Numbered from the stretch's first letter, positions 17,060-25,230 are shown. The stretch is DNA of 64,000 nt from Haloimpatiens sp042688525 (GCF_042688525.2 NZ_JBHWAB010000001.1:2976001-3040000), one strand, 5' to 3'. Program-made: numbers and translations. Notes: a model not told the origin generated them from the sequence alone.

Positions 17060-18895
17060 CTATGCATTCAAAAGTTCATTTTGCTGCTCTTCAGCAAACT
17101 GATTTGTGTAAAGATTATAATAATATCCTTTTCTTTTGATAAGTTGTTCGTGGTTACCCTGTTCAATTACTTTACCATTTCTTATAACCAATATCCTATC
17201 AGCTGAAACAATAGTAGACAATCTATGAGCTATAACAAAACTAGTTCTTCCTTCTAACACCTTATTTATGGCATTTTGAATAATTCTTTCAGTTTCAGTA
17301 TCTATAGATGAAGTAGCTTCATCTAATACAAATACAGCAGGATTTGCAACTATTGCCCTTGCAAAAGATATTAACTGCTTTTCTCCAGTGGATAATTTTC
17401 CTCCACCTTCACCAACTTCTGTATCATAAGTTTTTTCCATTCTCATTATAAATTCATGAGCATTTACAAGCTTTGCTGCTTCGATTATTTCTTCATCTGT
17501 TGCATCTAATCTTCCATAGCGTATATTATCTTTTATAGTTCCACTAAATAAATGTGGACTTTGAAGAACATAACCTAAATTAGCTTCCAGCCATCCTATA
17601 GATCGAGTCTTGTAGTCTACTCCATCAATTAATATCTTTCCATCTGTTGGTTCGTAAAATCTACAGGCAAGATTTACTATAGTACTTTTACCTGATCCAG
17701 TTTCTCCTACTAAAGCTATAGTTTCTCCACTCTTAACATCTAAATTAAAATTTTTCAAAACCTGTTTTCCGTTCTTATATGCAAAAGATACATTTTTAAA
17801 AGATATATCTCCTTTTATTGATTCCCAATTTTCATATTTAGGATTAAATACATCTCCATATTTTTTAATAATATCTTCAGTATCATATATATCGGCATCA
17901 GTTTCTATCATTGATAAAATTCTTTCTGCTGAAGCTTGAGCATGCTGCATTTCTGCTAAAGTTGCAGCTAATTGGCTGACTGGTTCAAAGAACTCAACAG
18001 TATAAGTTATAAATAAGACCAATGTACCATAACTTAAAGTTTGCATCATAACACCTTTTCCACCATACCATAATGCAAGACCTGTACCTATACTTCCTAA
18101 TGTAATTACTATAGGTAAAAATAATGCTGAAAATACAGCTGCTCTTACTGATGAATTTCTCATTTTTTCTGTATCAAGCTTAAATTCATTTAAATTTTCC
18201 TTTTCTCTTACCAAAGTTTTTGTAGTCTGCGCACCAGTTATACATTCATTAAAATCATTAGTAATACGTGAGTTTACTTTTCTAACTTTTCTGTAAGATC
18301 CTAATATTCTTTTCTGAAAAAAACTTCCTGCTATAAATACTACTGGAACAACACACAAAGTAATGAGAGTTAATTTTACGTTATGATAAAGCATTACGAA
18401 AACAAATCCAACCATCATTGTGCTTGCCCACACCAAATCAATTAGTCCCCAAGACACTATTTCACTTAATCTATAAATATCTGAAGTCATTCTAGACATC
18501 ATCCAACCAACTGGAGTAGTGTCATAATAAGAGAATGACAACTGCTGCAATTTTTCAAATCCAAGCTTACGAATATGATACGCAAGTCCTGTTTCAATTC
18601 CACCTGCCAATGATACCAATAGTTTTACATTAATACTCTGAATAGCTATAAAAATTAGGTATACTAAACCAAATTTCCAAAGACCATTTGTATCTCCAAC
18701 TACTACATAATTATCTATAGCATACTTTGTAAGATATGGAATTATAACATCTATACCTGCAACTCCTATCATTACAAAAGCAAGAGCTATAAGCTGCTTT
18801 TTAAAACCTGCAGCATAATGTAATAATTTTTTCCACAAACTAAAGTCAATTTTTTTATCTTTATTATTAAAATCCTGTTCTTTAAAAGAACTCAT
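17060..18895 (-). CDS. Heterodimeric multidrug ABC exporter, BmrD/YheH-like subunit
   Basis: 611 residues: a six-helix ABC transmembrane domain (about 30-330) fused to an ATPase domain (about 360-600). Walker A GETGSGKST, signature LSTGEKQ (non-canonical), Walker B VFVLDEATSSID with the catalytic Glu present, and H-loop IAHRLST. The consensus Glu here and Asp in the partner show an asymmetric heterodimer of the BmrCD/TM287-288 type, which exports drugs or other hydrophobic compounds. It follows the partner gene by 28 bases. The stop is just outside repeat copy D. Confidence 0.87.
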   Translation of the reverse strand: MSSFKEQDFNNKDKKIDFSLWKKLLHYAAGFKKQLIALAFVMIGVAGIDVIIPYLTKYAIDNYVVVGDTNGLWKFGLVYLIFIAIQSINVKLLVSLAGGIETGLAYHIRKLGFEKLQQLSFSYYDTTPVGWMMSRMTSDIYRLSEIVSWGLIDLVWASTMMVGFVFVMLYHNVKLTLITLCVVPVVFIAGSFFQKRILGSYRKVRKVNSRITNDFNECITGAQTTKTLVREKENLNEFKLDTEKMRNSSVRAAVFSALFLPIVITLGSIGTGLALWYGGKGVMMQTLSYGTLVLFITYTVEFFEPVSQLAATLAEMQHAQASAERILSMIETDADIYDTEDIIKKYGDVFNPKYENWESIKGDISFKNVSFAYKNGKQVLKNFNLDVKSGETIALVGETGSGKSTIVNLACRFYEPTDGKILIDGVDYKTRSIGWLEANLGYVLQSPHLFSGTIKDNIRYGRLDATDEEIIEAAKLVNAHEFIMRMEKTYDTEVGEGGGKLSTGEKQLISFARAIVANPAVFVLDEATSSIDTETERIIQNAINKVLEGRTSFVIAHRLSTIVSADRILVIRNGKVIEQGNHEQLIKRKGYYYNLYTNQFAEEQQNELLNA

Positions 18896-18923
18896 ATTTT
18901 CACCCCGCTCTCGACTTCTTTTA

Positions 18924-20732
18924 TTAACTTACTTTATTATCTTCCTTATAATCATCATCAATTACACTTTGAATTTCCCAAATACGTTTATATAATCCCT
19001 CTTCTTTTACAAGCTCAGAATGAGTTCCGTTTTGTACAACCTTACCTTTATCCAATACAATAATTTTATCTGCTTCTTTAAGTGTTGAAATACGGTGAGA
19101 AATAATAAATGTTGTAACATCCTTACTTCTCTTTGATAGTGCCTTTCTTATAGCTTTATCAGTTTCAGTATCTACAGCACTTAATGAATCGTCAAAAATC
19201 AAAATAGGACTGTTATTTATAAGAGTTCTTGCTATAGCTACTCTTTGTCTTTGACCTCCAGATAAGGTTACTCCTTTCTCACCTACTAATGTGTCATAAC
19301 CTTTATCAAAGCTTAATATTACATCATGAACTGCAGCAATTGAAGCAGCATCATATATTTCACCATCTAATACATCTTTCTTAGCTATACCTATATTATC
19401 TTTTATAGTTTTTGAAAATAAGAATGGTTCCTGTAATACTATACCAACATTTTTTCTCAACCATTTTTTATCAATATTTTTAAGTTCTACTCCATCTATT
19501 TTTATAGAACCCTTTTGATAATCATATAGTCTGCAAAGCAAATGAACTAATGATGATTTTCCTGATCCAGTATGTCCCATGATAGCAACAGTTTCTCCTT
19601 TCTTTGCATCAAAGGAAACTCCATCTATAACTGGATTATCTTTATCGTATTCAAAATATACATTTTCAAATTTTATATTACCTTCAATTTCAGGTTTTAC
19701 TTCATTTTCACTAGGCTTTTCAGTTTCTAAATTCATTACATGATGGATACGATTTAAGGCTACAACCATTTTTCCCATATCAGATAATATTCTACCTAAT
19801 TGTCTAACTGGCCATAAAAGCATTCCCTCATAAGTCATAAATACTACTAATGTTCCTAGAGTTATACTTCCATTAATTGTAAAATAGACTCCTGCAATTA
19901 AAACTGCTCCAGTTTGAAGCATACATAAAAAGTCTGAAACTGCCCAATACATACCTCTTAATGAATACATCTTATAACTTAATTTTCTAAATTTAGAATT
20001 TTTCTTTTCAAATTTATCTATTTCATATCTTTGTCTTCCAAAAGCTCTTACAACCCTAACTCCTGATAAATTTTCTTGAAGCACAGTAGTCATCTTTGCT
20101 TCTGATTCATCTGTTTCTTTAAATAATTTTTTAATACTTGTAAAAAATACAAATGAAAATATGAATATTATTGGAACAGCTGCCATAGCAACAATGCTCA
20201 TTTTAACACTCATTGAAAACATTATTGCGATAGTAAAGCAAAGTATAAAAACAGCTCTTCCTATTTCAACAAATTGTAATGCTAAAAATCTTCTTATAGT
20301 ATCAACATCTGAAGTACATCTTTGTATTAAATCTCCTGTTTCACATTTAACATGATAATCATATGGTAAATGTTGAATATGATTATATAATCTTTCTCTC
20401 ATATTTCTAGCTATATTTTCTGAAGCTACAGCTGACCATTTACCTTTAAAAAATAGAAATATTCCTCTAAAGCTTGTAACAATTATTAATAATAAAGCAC
20501 AAATCCAAAGATTTTGAGCTAATACAGATTTTCCTCCAAGCTGATTTATAAATTTCATACCTACATTTGGAAGTTCTATAGGTTTATTACCTATAATAGA
20601 GTCTATAGTTACTCTTATAATAAGTGGAGCTAATGTTTTAAAAAATGTAGCAAAGCCTATGCTTAAAATAGCTCCTATATATAAAGTTCTGTTTCCTTTC
20701 ATAAATTTCCAAAGCGACTTTAAGGTCTTCAT
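18924..20732 (-). CDS. Heterodimeric multidrug ABC exporter, BmrC/YheI-like subunit
   Basis: About 602 residues from the ATG at 20732, which has GGGAGGG five bases upstream; an in-frame ATG at 20771 lacks an SD. Transmembrane domain about 15-320, ATPase about 340-590. Walker A GHTGSGKSS, signature LSGGQRQR, and Walker B ILIFDDSLSAVD with Asp in the catalytic Glu position, as in the degenerate site of BmrC. Gene order (leader ORF, BmrC type, BmrD type) matches bmrBCD of Bacillus, which is induced by ribosome-targeting drugs through a leader peptide. The upstream leader here has the parts for the same kind of control. Confidence 0.87.
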   Translation of the reverse strand: MKTLKSLWKFMKGNRTLYIGAILSIGFATFFKTLAPLIIRVTIDSIIGNKPIELPNVGMKFINQLGGKSVLAQNLWICALLLIIVTSFRGIFLFFKGKWSAVASENIARNMRERLYNHIQHLPYDYHVKCETGDLIQRCTSDVDTIRRFLALQFVEIGRAVFILCFTIAIMFSMSVKMSIVAMAAVPIIFIFSFVFFTSIKKLFKETDESEAKMTTVLQENLSGVRVVRAFGRQRYEIDKFEKKNSKFRKLSYKMYSLRGMYWAVSDFLCMLQTGAVLIAGVYFTINGSITLGTLVVFMTYEGMLLWPVRQLGRILSDMGKMVVALNRIHHVMNLETEKPSENEVKPEIEGNIKFENVYFEYDKDNPVIDGVSFDAKKGETVAIMGHTGSGKSSLVHLLCRLYDYQKGSIKIDGVELKNIDKKWLRKNVGIVLQEPFLFSKTIKDNIGIAKKDVLDGEIYDAASIAAVHDVILSFDKGYDTLVGEKGVTLSGGQRQRVAIARTLINNSPILIFDDSLSAVDTETDKAIRKALSKRSKDVTTFIISHRISTLKEADKIIVLDKGKVVQNGTHSELVKEEGLYKRIWEIQSVIDDDYKEDNKVS

Positions 20733-20772
20733 AGTGACCCTCCCTTCGTATTTCAAATATACTTTTTTCATA

Positions 20773-20799
20773 GATAGGGAGAAATACTATCTCCCTATC
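20773..20799 (-). promoter_or_regulatory. Hairpin with anti-Shine-Dalgarno arm before the exporter operon
   Basis: GATAGGGAG pairs perfectly with CTCCCTATC around a nine-base loop, ending 40 bases before the bmrC-like ATG. The downstream arm (CTCCCT) could instead pair with the gene's own SD (AGGGAGG, about 20738-20745), so two exclusive folds are possible, one exposing and one hiding the SD. Confidence 0.5.
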
Positions 20800-20884
20800 A
20801 AATTTTTACTTATCTTGGCATTCTAAAGAAACGCATGAAATTCATTGTTACACATTTGTGATCTTTAATTTGATTTTTTACCTT

Positions 20885-20938
20885 TCATGTGTCATCTAGC
20901 AACCTTCTATCCTTGTTCTTTAACCAAAATCTTATCAT
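20885..20938 (-). CDS. 17-residue leader peptide of the multidrug exporter operon
   Basis: ATG at 20938 follows a perfect SD (AAGGAGG, seven bases away), giving MIRFWLKNKDRRLLDDT. It begins just after a terminator (20967-21000) with too little room for a promoter, so it must be translated from transcripts that read through that terminator. It lies about 150 bases before the exporter start. The strong SD, tiny size and position suggest a regulatory leader peptide like BmrB, though the sequence differs. Confidence 0.55.
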   Translation of the reverse strand: MIRFWLKNKDRRLLDDT

Positions 20939-20966
20939 GGTAAAACCTCCTTATTTTTTTTAATAT

Positions 20967-21000
20967 AAAAAAGCCGTAGAAATTAATCCTACGGCTTTTT
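20967..21000 (-). terminator. Second leader terminator (attenuator candidate)
   Basis: GCCGTAG pairs with CTACGGC, extended by A/T pairs on both sides and followed by a T run on the minus strand. It is bidirectional in form. It lies inside the leader of the exporter operon, 28 bases before the 17-residue ORF. Confidence 0.75.
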
Positions 21001-21063
21001 ACGCATAAATAATATGTAAATAATTCAAAATATATTACACATATATTTTTATAAAAATAAAAA

Positions 21064-21092
21064 TGCCATAGGTTGTTGCACAACCTATGGCA
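21064..21092 (-). terminator. First leader terminator (attenuator candidate)
   Basis: A perfect 13-bp stem (TGCCATAGGTTGT with ACAACCTATGGCA) and a three-base loop, followed on the minus strand by TTTTTATTTTTAT. It lies 43 bases after the stop of the 37-residue ORF. Confidence 0.85.
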
Positions 21093-21134
21093 CATAATTG
21101 CAAATTTATACTTAAATTTCGGTAAAAAATACCA

Positions 21135-21248
21135 TTACAATTCTTCACATAGGTCGCGCGTAATATTAAGTTTTGCTGCATTGACTGCACTTGCAAATCC
21201 ATTAATTCTAAACTTCCCACAAAATACATTAACCATTAAGTTTAACAT
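21135..21248 (-). CDS. 37-residue small protein or leader peptide
   Basis: ATG at 21248 follows AAGGAGG with eight bases of spacing, and a good promoter lies 50 bases further upstream. The product begins MLNLMVNVFCGKF and ends DLCEEL, with two Cys and no clear membrane helix. It is followed by a very strong terminator, so its transcript normally stops there unless read-through occurs into the exporter operon. It may be a sensing leader peptide for attenuation or an independent small protein. I recognise no family. Confidence 0.5.
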   Translation of the reverse strand: MLNLMVNVFCGKFRINGFASAVNAAKLNITRDLCEEL

Positions 21249-21300
21249 TTACACGACCTCCTTTTCTTTATTTTCTAAATTAATAAATTTCACAATATTT

Positions 21301-21329
21301 AGTATAAACTATATTTTAAAATTTTACAA
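21301..21329 (-). promoter_or_regulatory. Promoter for the leader/exporter transcript
   Basis: -35 TTGTAA (21324-21329), 17-base spacer and -10 TATACT (21301-21306). The predicted start is near 21294, about 45 bases before the 37-residue ORF. No other convincing promoter lies between here and the bmrC-like gene. Confidence 0.6.
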
Positions 21330-21534
21330 GAGTAAATTTACTATTTTCTTATAATTTTCGCATCTTATGATTATATACCTTTTATTTAAGTTATTTCCTT
21401 TTTTCTAAATTTTATTCTTTCTATATTCATAATATTACTAGTAAACTTAAATTGTTACTTTTAAATATTCTTTGTTCTTCTCAATTTTTAAAAGTTAATA
21501 TATTTTAAACTTTTATTTATAAAGACAAAATTCA
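21330..21534. other. AT-rich divergent spacer
   Basis: Separates the leftward exporter leader from the rightward HAD gene. No ORF, hairpin or repeat of note. Confidence 0.4.
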
Positions 21535-21564
21535 TTGAAGTATTGAGACTTTATTTGATATAAT
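21535..21564 (+). promoter_or_regulatory. Promoter of the HAD hydrolase gene
   Basis: -35 TTGAAG (21535-21540), 18-base spacer and -10 TATAAT (21559-21564) preceded by TTTGA. The start codon is about 50 bases downstream. Confidence 0.6.
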
Positions 21565-21614
21565 TTTCGTGATGAATTAATACTAAACATAAGAAAAACG
21601 TCAGGGGGAAAACA

Positions 21615-22508
21615 ATGTTTAAATTACTTGCTTTAGATATGGATGGAACAGTATTAAATAATAAAAAACAAATTTCAGAAGAAAATAAAATAGCAATAAA
21701 AAAAGCTCAGGAAAAAGGTGTAACAGTTGCTTTATGTACTGGCCGTTCTATTGGAGGTATTCAAAAATATCTTGAAGAATTAGACTTAATAGGAGATAAC
21801 AACTACTCCATAACTGTTTCTGGAAGTTGTATTTTAAATAATACAAGAAAAAATATAATCAAAAATGATACTTTAAATAATGAGGATATCAATTATGTAA
21901 ATAATGTAGCTAAAGAACTCGACTTAACTTTAAATGGTTATGCTTCTGATAGACTTTATGTACCATCTGCTAACTTCTTTAGCTATATTGATTCAATTGC
22001 AAATGATCTACCAATGGAAATTGTAGATTTCAAAACTATTGGAAATGACTTTGTAAATAAAATAACTTTAATAAATGAAGATATAAGTTTGAAAAAAGAA
22101 TTTAAAAAAATCGAAAATTTTTTTCCAGATTTAATAATACCTGAGGTAGAAGTACCTTCAAAAGAAAATTTTAATAAAGATTTGTTCAACGCAATGTCTA
22201 ATCTACCTTCAAAATTAACCCAAAACTATACAATACTGAAGACTTCTCCTTATACTATTGAGATATTAAATAAACACTCTAATAAAGGTACTGGAGTACA
22301 AGCTCTTGCTGAGAAATTAGGTATTAAAAGAGAAGAAGTTATATGTATAGGTGATTCTGGTAATGATGAACATATGATAGAATATGCTGGTCTTGGAGTT
22401 GCTATGGGAAATGCATTTCCTGAAATAAAGGAAATTGCAGATTATATTACTTTAACTAACGAAGAACATGGTGTTGCACACGTTATTGATAAATTTATAC
22501 TAAACTAA
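21615..22508 (+). CDS. Cof-type HAD-IIB sugar/cofactor phosphatase
   Basis: 297 residues. Motif I DMDGTVLNN (residues 8-16, nucleophile Asp8), motif II near CTGRS (about 43), motif III Lys in the NKGTGVQALAEKLGI stretch (about 223) and motif IV GDSGNDEHMIEYAG (about 248) define a Cof/YidA-type HAD phosphatase with a C2B cap between motifs II and III. Such enzymes act on sugar phosphates, FMN or PLP with broad specificity. SD GGGGGA lies five bases upstream. It is a single gene with its own promoter and terminator. Confidence 0.9.
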   Translation: MFKLLALDMDGTVLNNKKQISEENKIAIKKAQEKGVTVALCTGRSIGGIQKYLEELDLIGDNNYSITVSGSCILNNTRKNIIKNDTLNNEDINYVNNVAKELDLTLNGYASDRLYVPSANFFSYIDSIANDLPMEIVDFKTIGNDFVNKITLINEDISLKKEFKKIENFFPDLIIPEVEVPSKENFNKDLFNAMSNLPSKLTQNYTILKTSPYTIEILNKHSNKGTGVQALAEKLGIKREEVICIGDSGNDEHMIEYAGLGVAMGNAFPEIKEIADYITLTNEEHGVAHVIDKFILN

Positions 22509-22555
22509 ATTAAAATTTAAAATATTATTTTATATAAATTCAAAGTAAAAACATA

Positions 22556-22598
22556 TATTGAACAAAAAACTATGAAAATCATAGTTTTTTGTTCAATA
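22556..22598. terminator. Bidirectional terminator with 19-bp perfect stem
   Basis: TATTGAACAAAAAACTATG pairs exactly with its reverse complement around AAAAT. It lies between the convergent HAD and lipoprotein genes. Confidence 0.85.
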
Positions 22599-22618
22599 TA
22601 AAAAACTTTCTTAAATAA

Positions 22619-23494
22619 TTATTTATTTAATTTATTCTTATCAAATATAAACATGTCTTTATCATAACTTTTGTTAAATTCGATTGTGTAATTTGCTGAA
22701 TAATCCGAGTCTAATTTACCATCTATAAAACATTTTTGTTCTTCCTTCATAATAATTCCTGTTTCTGCATCATACCAATATTTTGATATACTTTTAGAAG
22801 GTTTATTATCTCTGGTGAAATTTTCAAATGTGTTTTCAGAATAAAGTACTTTTTTACCTTTATAATTAATATACTTCATATCACCTCCAAGTGCATTATT
22901 ATAAAGAGTAAAATATCCAAACGGATAGTACCCATATCCATTATTTTTTTTACTAAATTTCGTGGTTTTTTGGGTTTTATTTTTGATTCTATCATAAAAA
23001 TTATTAGTATCTTTTTCCTTAGAATATACGGTAAAATAAGTTAATTTTCCATTTTTATATTCTTCACTACGATAATTACCATTTGAAAAATATTCTTTTA
23101 CCTCTGTTTTTGCATCCTTTTTTAGTGGATTATTTATTTTTGTAAATACATAATATCCTTTTGAGCAACTATTCATAGCCTTTTTATTTAATTCCTTCAT
23201 TATAGATATATTATTTAAAAACTTATCTTTTTGTTTTTGAAAAATTTTTTTTGCTTCTTTCGCTCTTGCTTTCTCTAATATTTTATTAATTTCTCCTTCG
23301 TTTTTTGCAATAAAATTATCATAATATTTATTAAATTCTTTATCACTATTTGATTTTAAATTATTAGCTAGTCCATTGTTCTTTTTATCGGATGAATTAG
23401 TATTTACTTTATTACTAGATAAATTAGAACATCCAGAAATAATTACAGTAATTCCAATTAAAATACTTAGAATACATTTTTTATTAAATCTCAT
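22619..23494 (-). CDS. Lipoprotein of unknown function
   Basis: 291 residues. A lipoprotein signal (lipobox ISGC, Cys at about 22) is followed by an Asn/Ser/Lys linker, a charged helical region (about 55-115) and a beta-rich domain from about 120. That domain, which contains repeated aromatic strands and ends in YDAETGIIMKEE and SANYTIEFNKS, resembles LolA-like or DUF4412-type outer-surface lipoproteins in layout. It is downstream of the redox island on the same strand, 107 bases after the thioredoxin-like gene, so it may share its transcript. I cannot name the family. Confidence 0.6.
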   Translation of the reverse strand: MRFNKKCILSILIGITVIISGCSNLSSNKVNTNSSDKKNNGLANNLKSNSDKEFNKYYDNFIAKNEGEINKILEKARAKEAKKIFQKQKDKFLNNISIMKELNKKAMNSCSKGYYVFTKINNPLKKDAKTEVKEYFSNGNYRSEEYKNGKLTYFTVYSKEKDTNNFYDRIKNKTQKTTKFSKKNNGYGYYPFGYFTLYNNALGGDMKYINYKGKKVLYSENTFENFTRDNKPSKSISKYWYDAETGIIMKEEQKCFIDGKLDSDYSANYTIEFNKSYDKDMFIFDKNKLNK

Positions 23495-23601
23495 ATTTTA
23501 CCTCCAAATTTAATTTTTATCATTATTATGCTTAAATTAATTTTGTCTATTTTTTTCATAACTTACCTTACACTATCTTTAATTTATCTTTGTACTGTCC
23601 G

Positions 23602-24222
23602 TTATTTCCTATTTTTATTAAATATATCTAATATTTCTTCCTTTTTTAGCACAGGTATTTCTATGATGCTCTCCGCATTATTTTTTAATTTAACCTTAAG
23701 AATTTCTCCCTTATCATTTACCAATATAGATGTAGGAAATGCTCCTACAAGAGAAACTAAGTCATCCCATAGTTTTTCATCTGGAATTATATTTGTATAT
23801 GTTATATTATTTTCTTTTAAAATTTTCTTTACACTTTTTTCATTATCTTTTCCATCTTCTACAATTCCAATTATATTTACATCTTCATTTTTAATTTCAT
23901 TATATGCACCCTGCATATTAGGCAATTCACCTATACAAGGTCCTCACCAAGTTCCCCAAAAATTTATTAACGTTAGTTTCTTATCTTTAAATATTTCATT
24001 TGTAACCCCTTTTCCATTTGTATCCTTACACTTAAATTTAGGAATACTTTTCATCGTATCAAAAGATATACCTTCTTCCGAATCTTTACTCTTATTATCT
24101 TTTATTTTCTCACCTATCTTATTATTTGAATTTGTTGTATTCTTTTTTGACACTGTACTGCAAGCCTTAATAGATGTACTTAAAATCACACAAATAGATA
24201 TAATCAAAAAAATTTTTTTCAT
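23602..24222 (-). CDS. Thioredoxin-like (TlpA/ResA type) lipoprotein, probable selenoprotein with UxxC active site
   Basis: Read straight through one TGA, this frame gives 206 residues: a lipoprotein signal (KACS lipobox about residue 20), a Lys/Asn/Ser linker and a TlpA-type redoxin domain. The active site reads LINFWGTW-TGA-GPC-IGELP, so TGA (23944-23946, residue 93) stands exactly where the first Cys of WCxPC belongs. After it the domain is complete: NIIGIVEDGKD, the cis-Pro loop GAFPTSILVNDKGEI and a C-terminal helix. A perfect SECIS-like hairpin follows the TGA. The expected product is an extracytoplasmic thiol/selenol reductase. I chose ATG 24222; an ATG at 24234 is possible. Alternative: a nonsense mutation. 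The twin TGA in the neighbouring 44-residue gene argues against that. Confidence 0.72.
23902..23918 (-). promoter_or_regulatory. Candidate bacterial SECIS for the thioredoxin-like gene
   Basis: On the mRNA, AUAUGCA and UGCAUAU make a perfect 7-bp stem with loop GGG. The loop begins 32 bases after the UGA, inside the spacing I recall for bacterial SECIS elements (about 16-37), and starts with G. A weaker overlapping hairpin (UAUAGG with CCUAAUA) has its loop at about 14 bases. Confidence 0.6.
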
Positions 24223-24257
24223 TATAATTATCATCCCTTCTCAAATATTTTTACATA

Positions 24258-25109
24258 TTATTCTTTATTTTTAGTTAAAAAATTTACTTTGATAGCATTT
24301 TGAGGACATGCTTTTATACATTCACCACATCTGATACATTCTAAACTATTTGGTTTTTTATAAACTTCTATATCTAATTTACATTTAGAACTACATATTT
24401 TACAATTTGTACATTTTTCACTATCCACTTTATAACTATAAATACTAATAGGATTAAATAATGAATAAATTGCACCAAGCGGACAAATAAATCTACAAAA
24501 TGGTCTAAATATGATAATTGATAAAATACAGTTGATAATTAATATAGTAACTTTCCACTTAAATAAAAAACCTAAAGAAACTCTTAAAGCTTTATTCATT
24601 ATAACAAGAGGTATTCCCCCTTCTAAAGTACCTGCTGGACATATATACTTACAAAATGCTGGATCACCCATACCTACACTATTTACCCAAAACATCGGAA
24701 GTATGATTACAAATACTAATAAAATAACATACTTTAAATACTTTAAAATTTGAAGTCTCTTAGAAATCTTAACTTTTGGTAAAGATATTTTATACAATAA
24801 ATCCTGTACTAATCCAAATGGACACAACCACCCACATATAAATCTACCAAATAAAGCACCAAAAAATATTAAAAACCCTAATATATAATATGAAAATTTA
24901 TAGTTTTTTCCTCCTATCACAGACTGAAGTGACCCAATTGGACAAGAACCTAACGCCCCAGGACAAGAATAACAATTTAATCCAGGAATACATATTCTTT
25001 TTGTATTCCCTTTATATATTTTTCCTTGTATAAAACCTTTTAAATTTGCATTTGTTAATACTGCTGCTGTAAATTGAACTATCTTTCTTTTGAAATTACC
25101 CAATTCCAA
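24258..25109 (-). CDS. Polyferredoxin membrane protein (NapH/YccM-like), electron donor of the redox island
   Basis: About 283 residues. Four membrane helices (about 72-92, 120-142, 165-180, 188-206) are interspersed with Cys clusters: CYSCPGALGSCPIG near 46, CGWLCPFG near 92, CKYICPAG near 155 and CRFICPLG near 210. The C-terminus carries two 4Fe-4S ferredoxin motifs, CTNCKICSSKC and CIRCGECIKACP. Proteins of this kind pass electrons across or along the membrane, often to an exported thioredoxin-like partner. The start is a TTG at 25109 or 25103; GGAG precedes both. The start region lies inside the 3' end and SECIS hairpin of the 44-residue gene, so translation is probably coupled. Confidence 0.83.
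   Translation of the reverse strand: MELGNFKRKIVQFTAAVLTNANLKGFIQGKIYKGNTKRICIPGLNCYSCPGALGSCPIGSLQSVIGGKNYKFSYYILGFLIFFGALFGRFICGWLCPFGLVQDLLYKISLPKVKISKRLQILKYLKYVILLVFVIILPMFWVNSVGMGDPAFCKYICPAGTLEGGIPLVIMNKALRVSLGFLFKWKVTILIINCILSIIIFRPFCRFICPLGAIYSLFNPISIYSYKVDSEKCTNCKICSSKCKLDIEVYKKPNSLECIRCGECIKACPQNAIKVNFLTKNKE
25090..25109 (-). promoter_or_regulatory. Candidate bacterial SECIS for the 44-residue gene
   Basis: On the mRNA, UUGGAAUU pairs with AAUUUCAA (8 bp, one G-U) around loop GGGU. The loop begins 18 bases after the UGA, as in known bacterial SECIS elements, and has G in the first positions. The hairpin contains the stop codon of the small gene and the start codon region of the polyferredoxin gene. 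Confidence 0.65.
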
Positions 25110-25230
25110 TACACTCCATTCATAAATTAATAGCTTTTTTCAAAATTAAATTTACTTCATTTCTATATGTGCCTATTGAAATTAGTACAATTCCAAGCAA
25201 CATCAAGCCTATTTGTAGTTTACTTTTCAT
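25096..25230 (-). CDS. 44-residue membrane protein with C-terminal UxxC motif (CD1871A-like), probable selenoprotein
   Basis: ATG at 25230 with GGAAGTG upstream. One transmembrane helix (about residues 6-21) is followed by a short amphipathic stretch NEVNLILKKAINL, then TGA (25120-25122, residue 37) and MECIGIG-stop. Proteins of the CD1871A family end in ...INxCxxCIGIG with a CXXC motif; here the TGA stands in place of the first Cys and everything after it matches. Ending at the TGA would remove the one conserved motif. A SECIS-like hairpin follows. The protein is likely a membrane-bound redox partner of the polyferredoxin and the thioredoxin-like lipoprotein encoded downstream. The family assignment is from memory of its ending and its genomic company. 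Confidence 0.7.

Noticed and set aside
20907..21095. 62-codon frame on the minus strand across the exporter leader
   Set aside because: It runs through both terminator stems, has no SD and no family similarity. The two smaller ORFs with good SDs are better supported.
24511..24753. 80-codon plus-strand frame antisense to the polyferredoxin gene
   Set aside because: It is a shadow of the Cys-rich gene on the other strand, with no SD and no recognisable domain.
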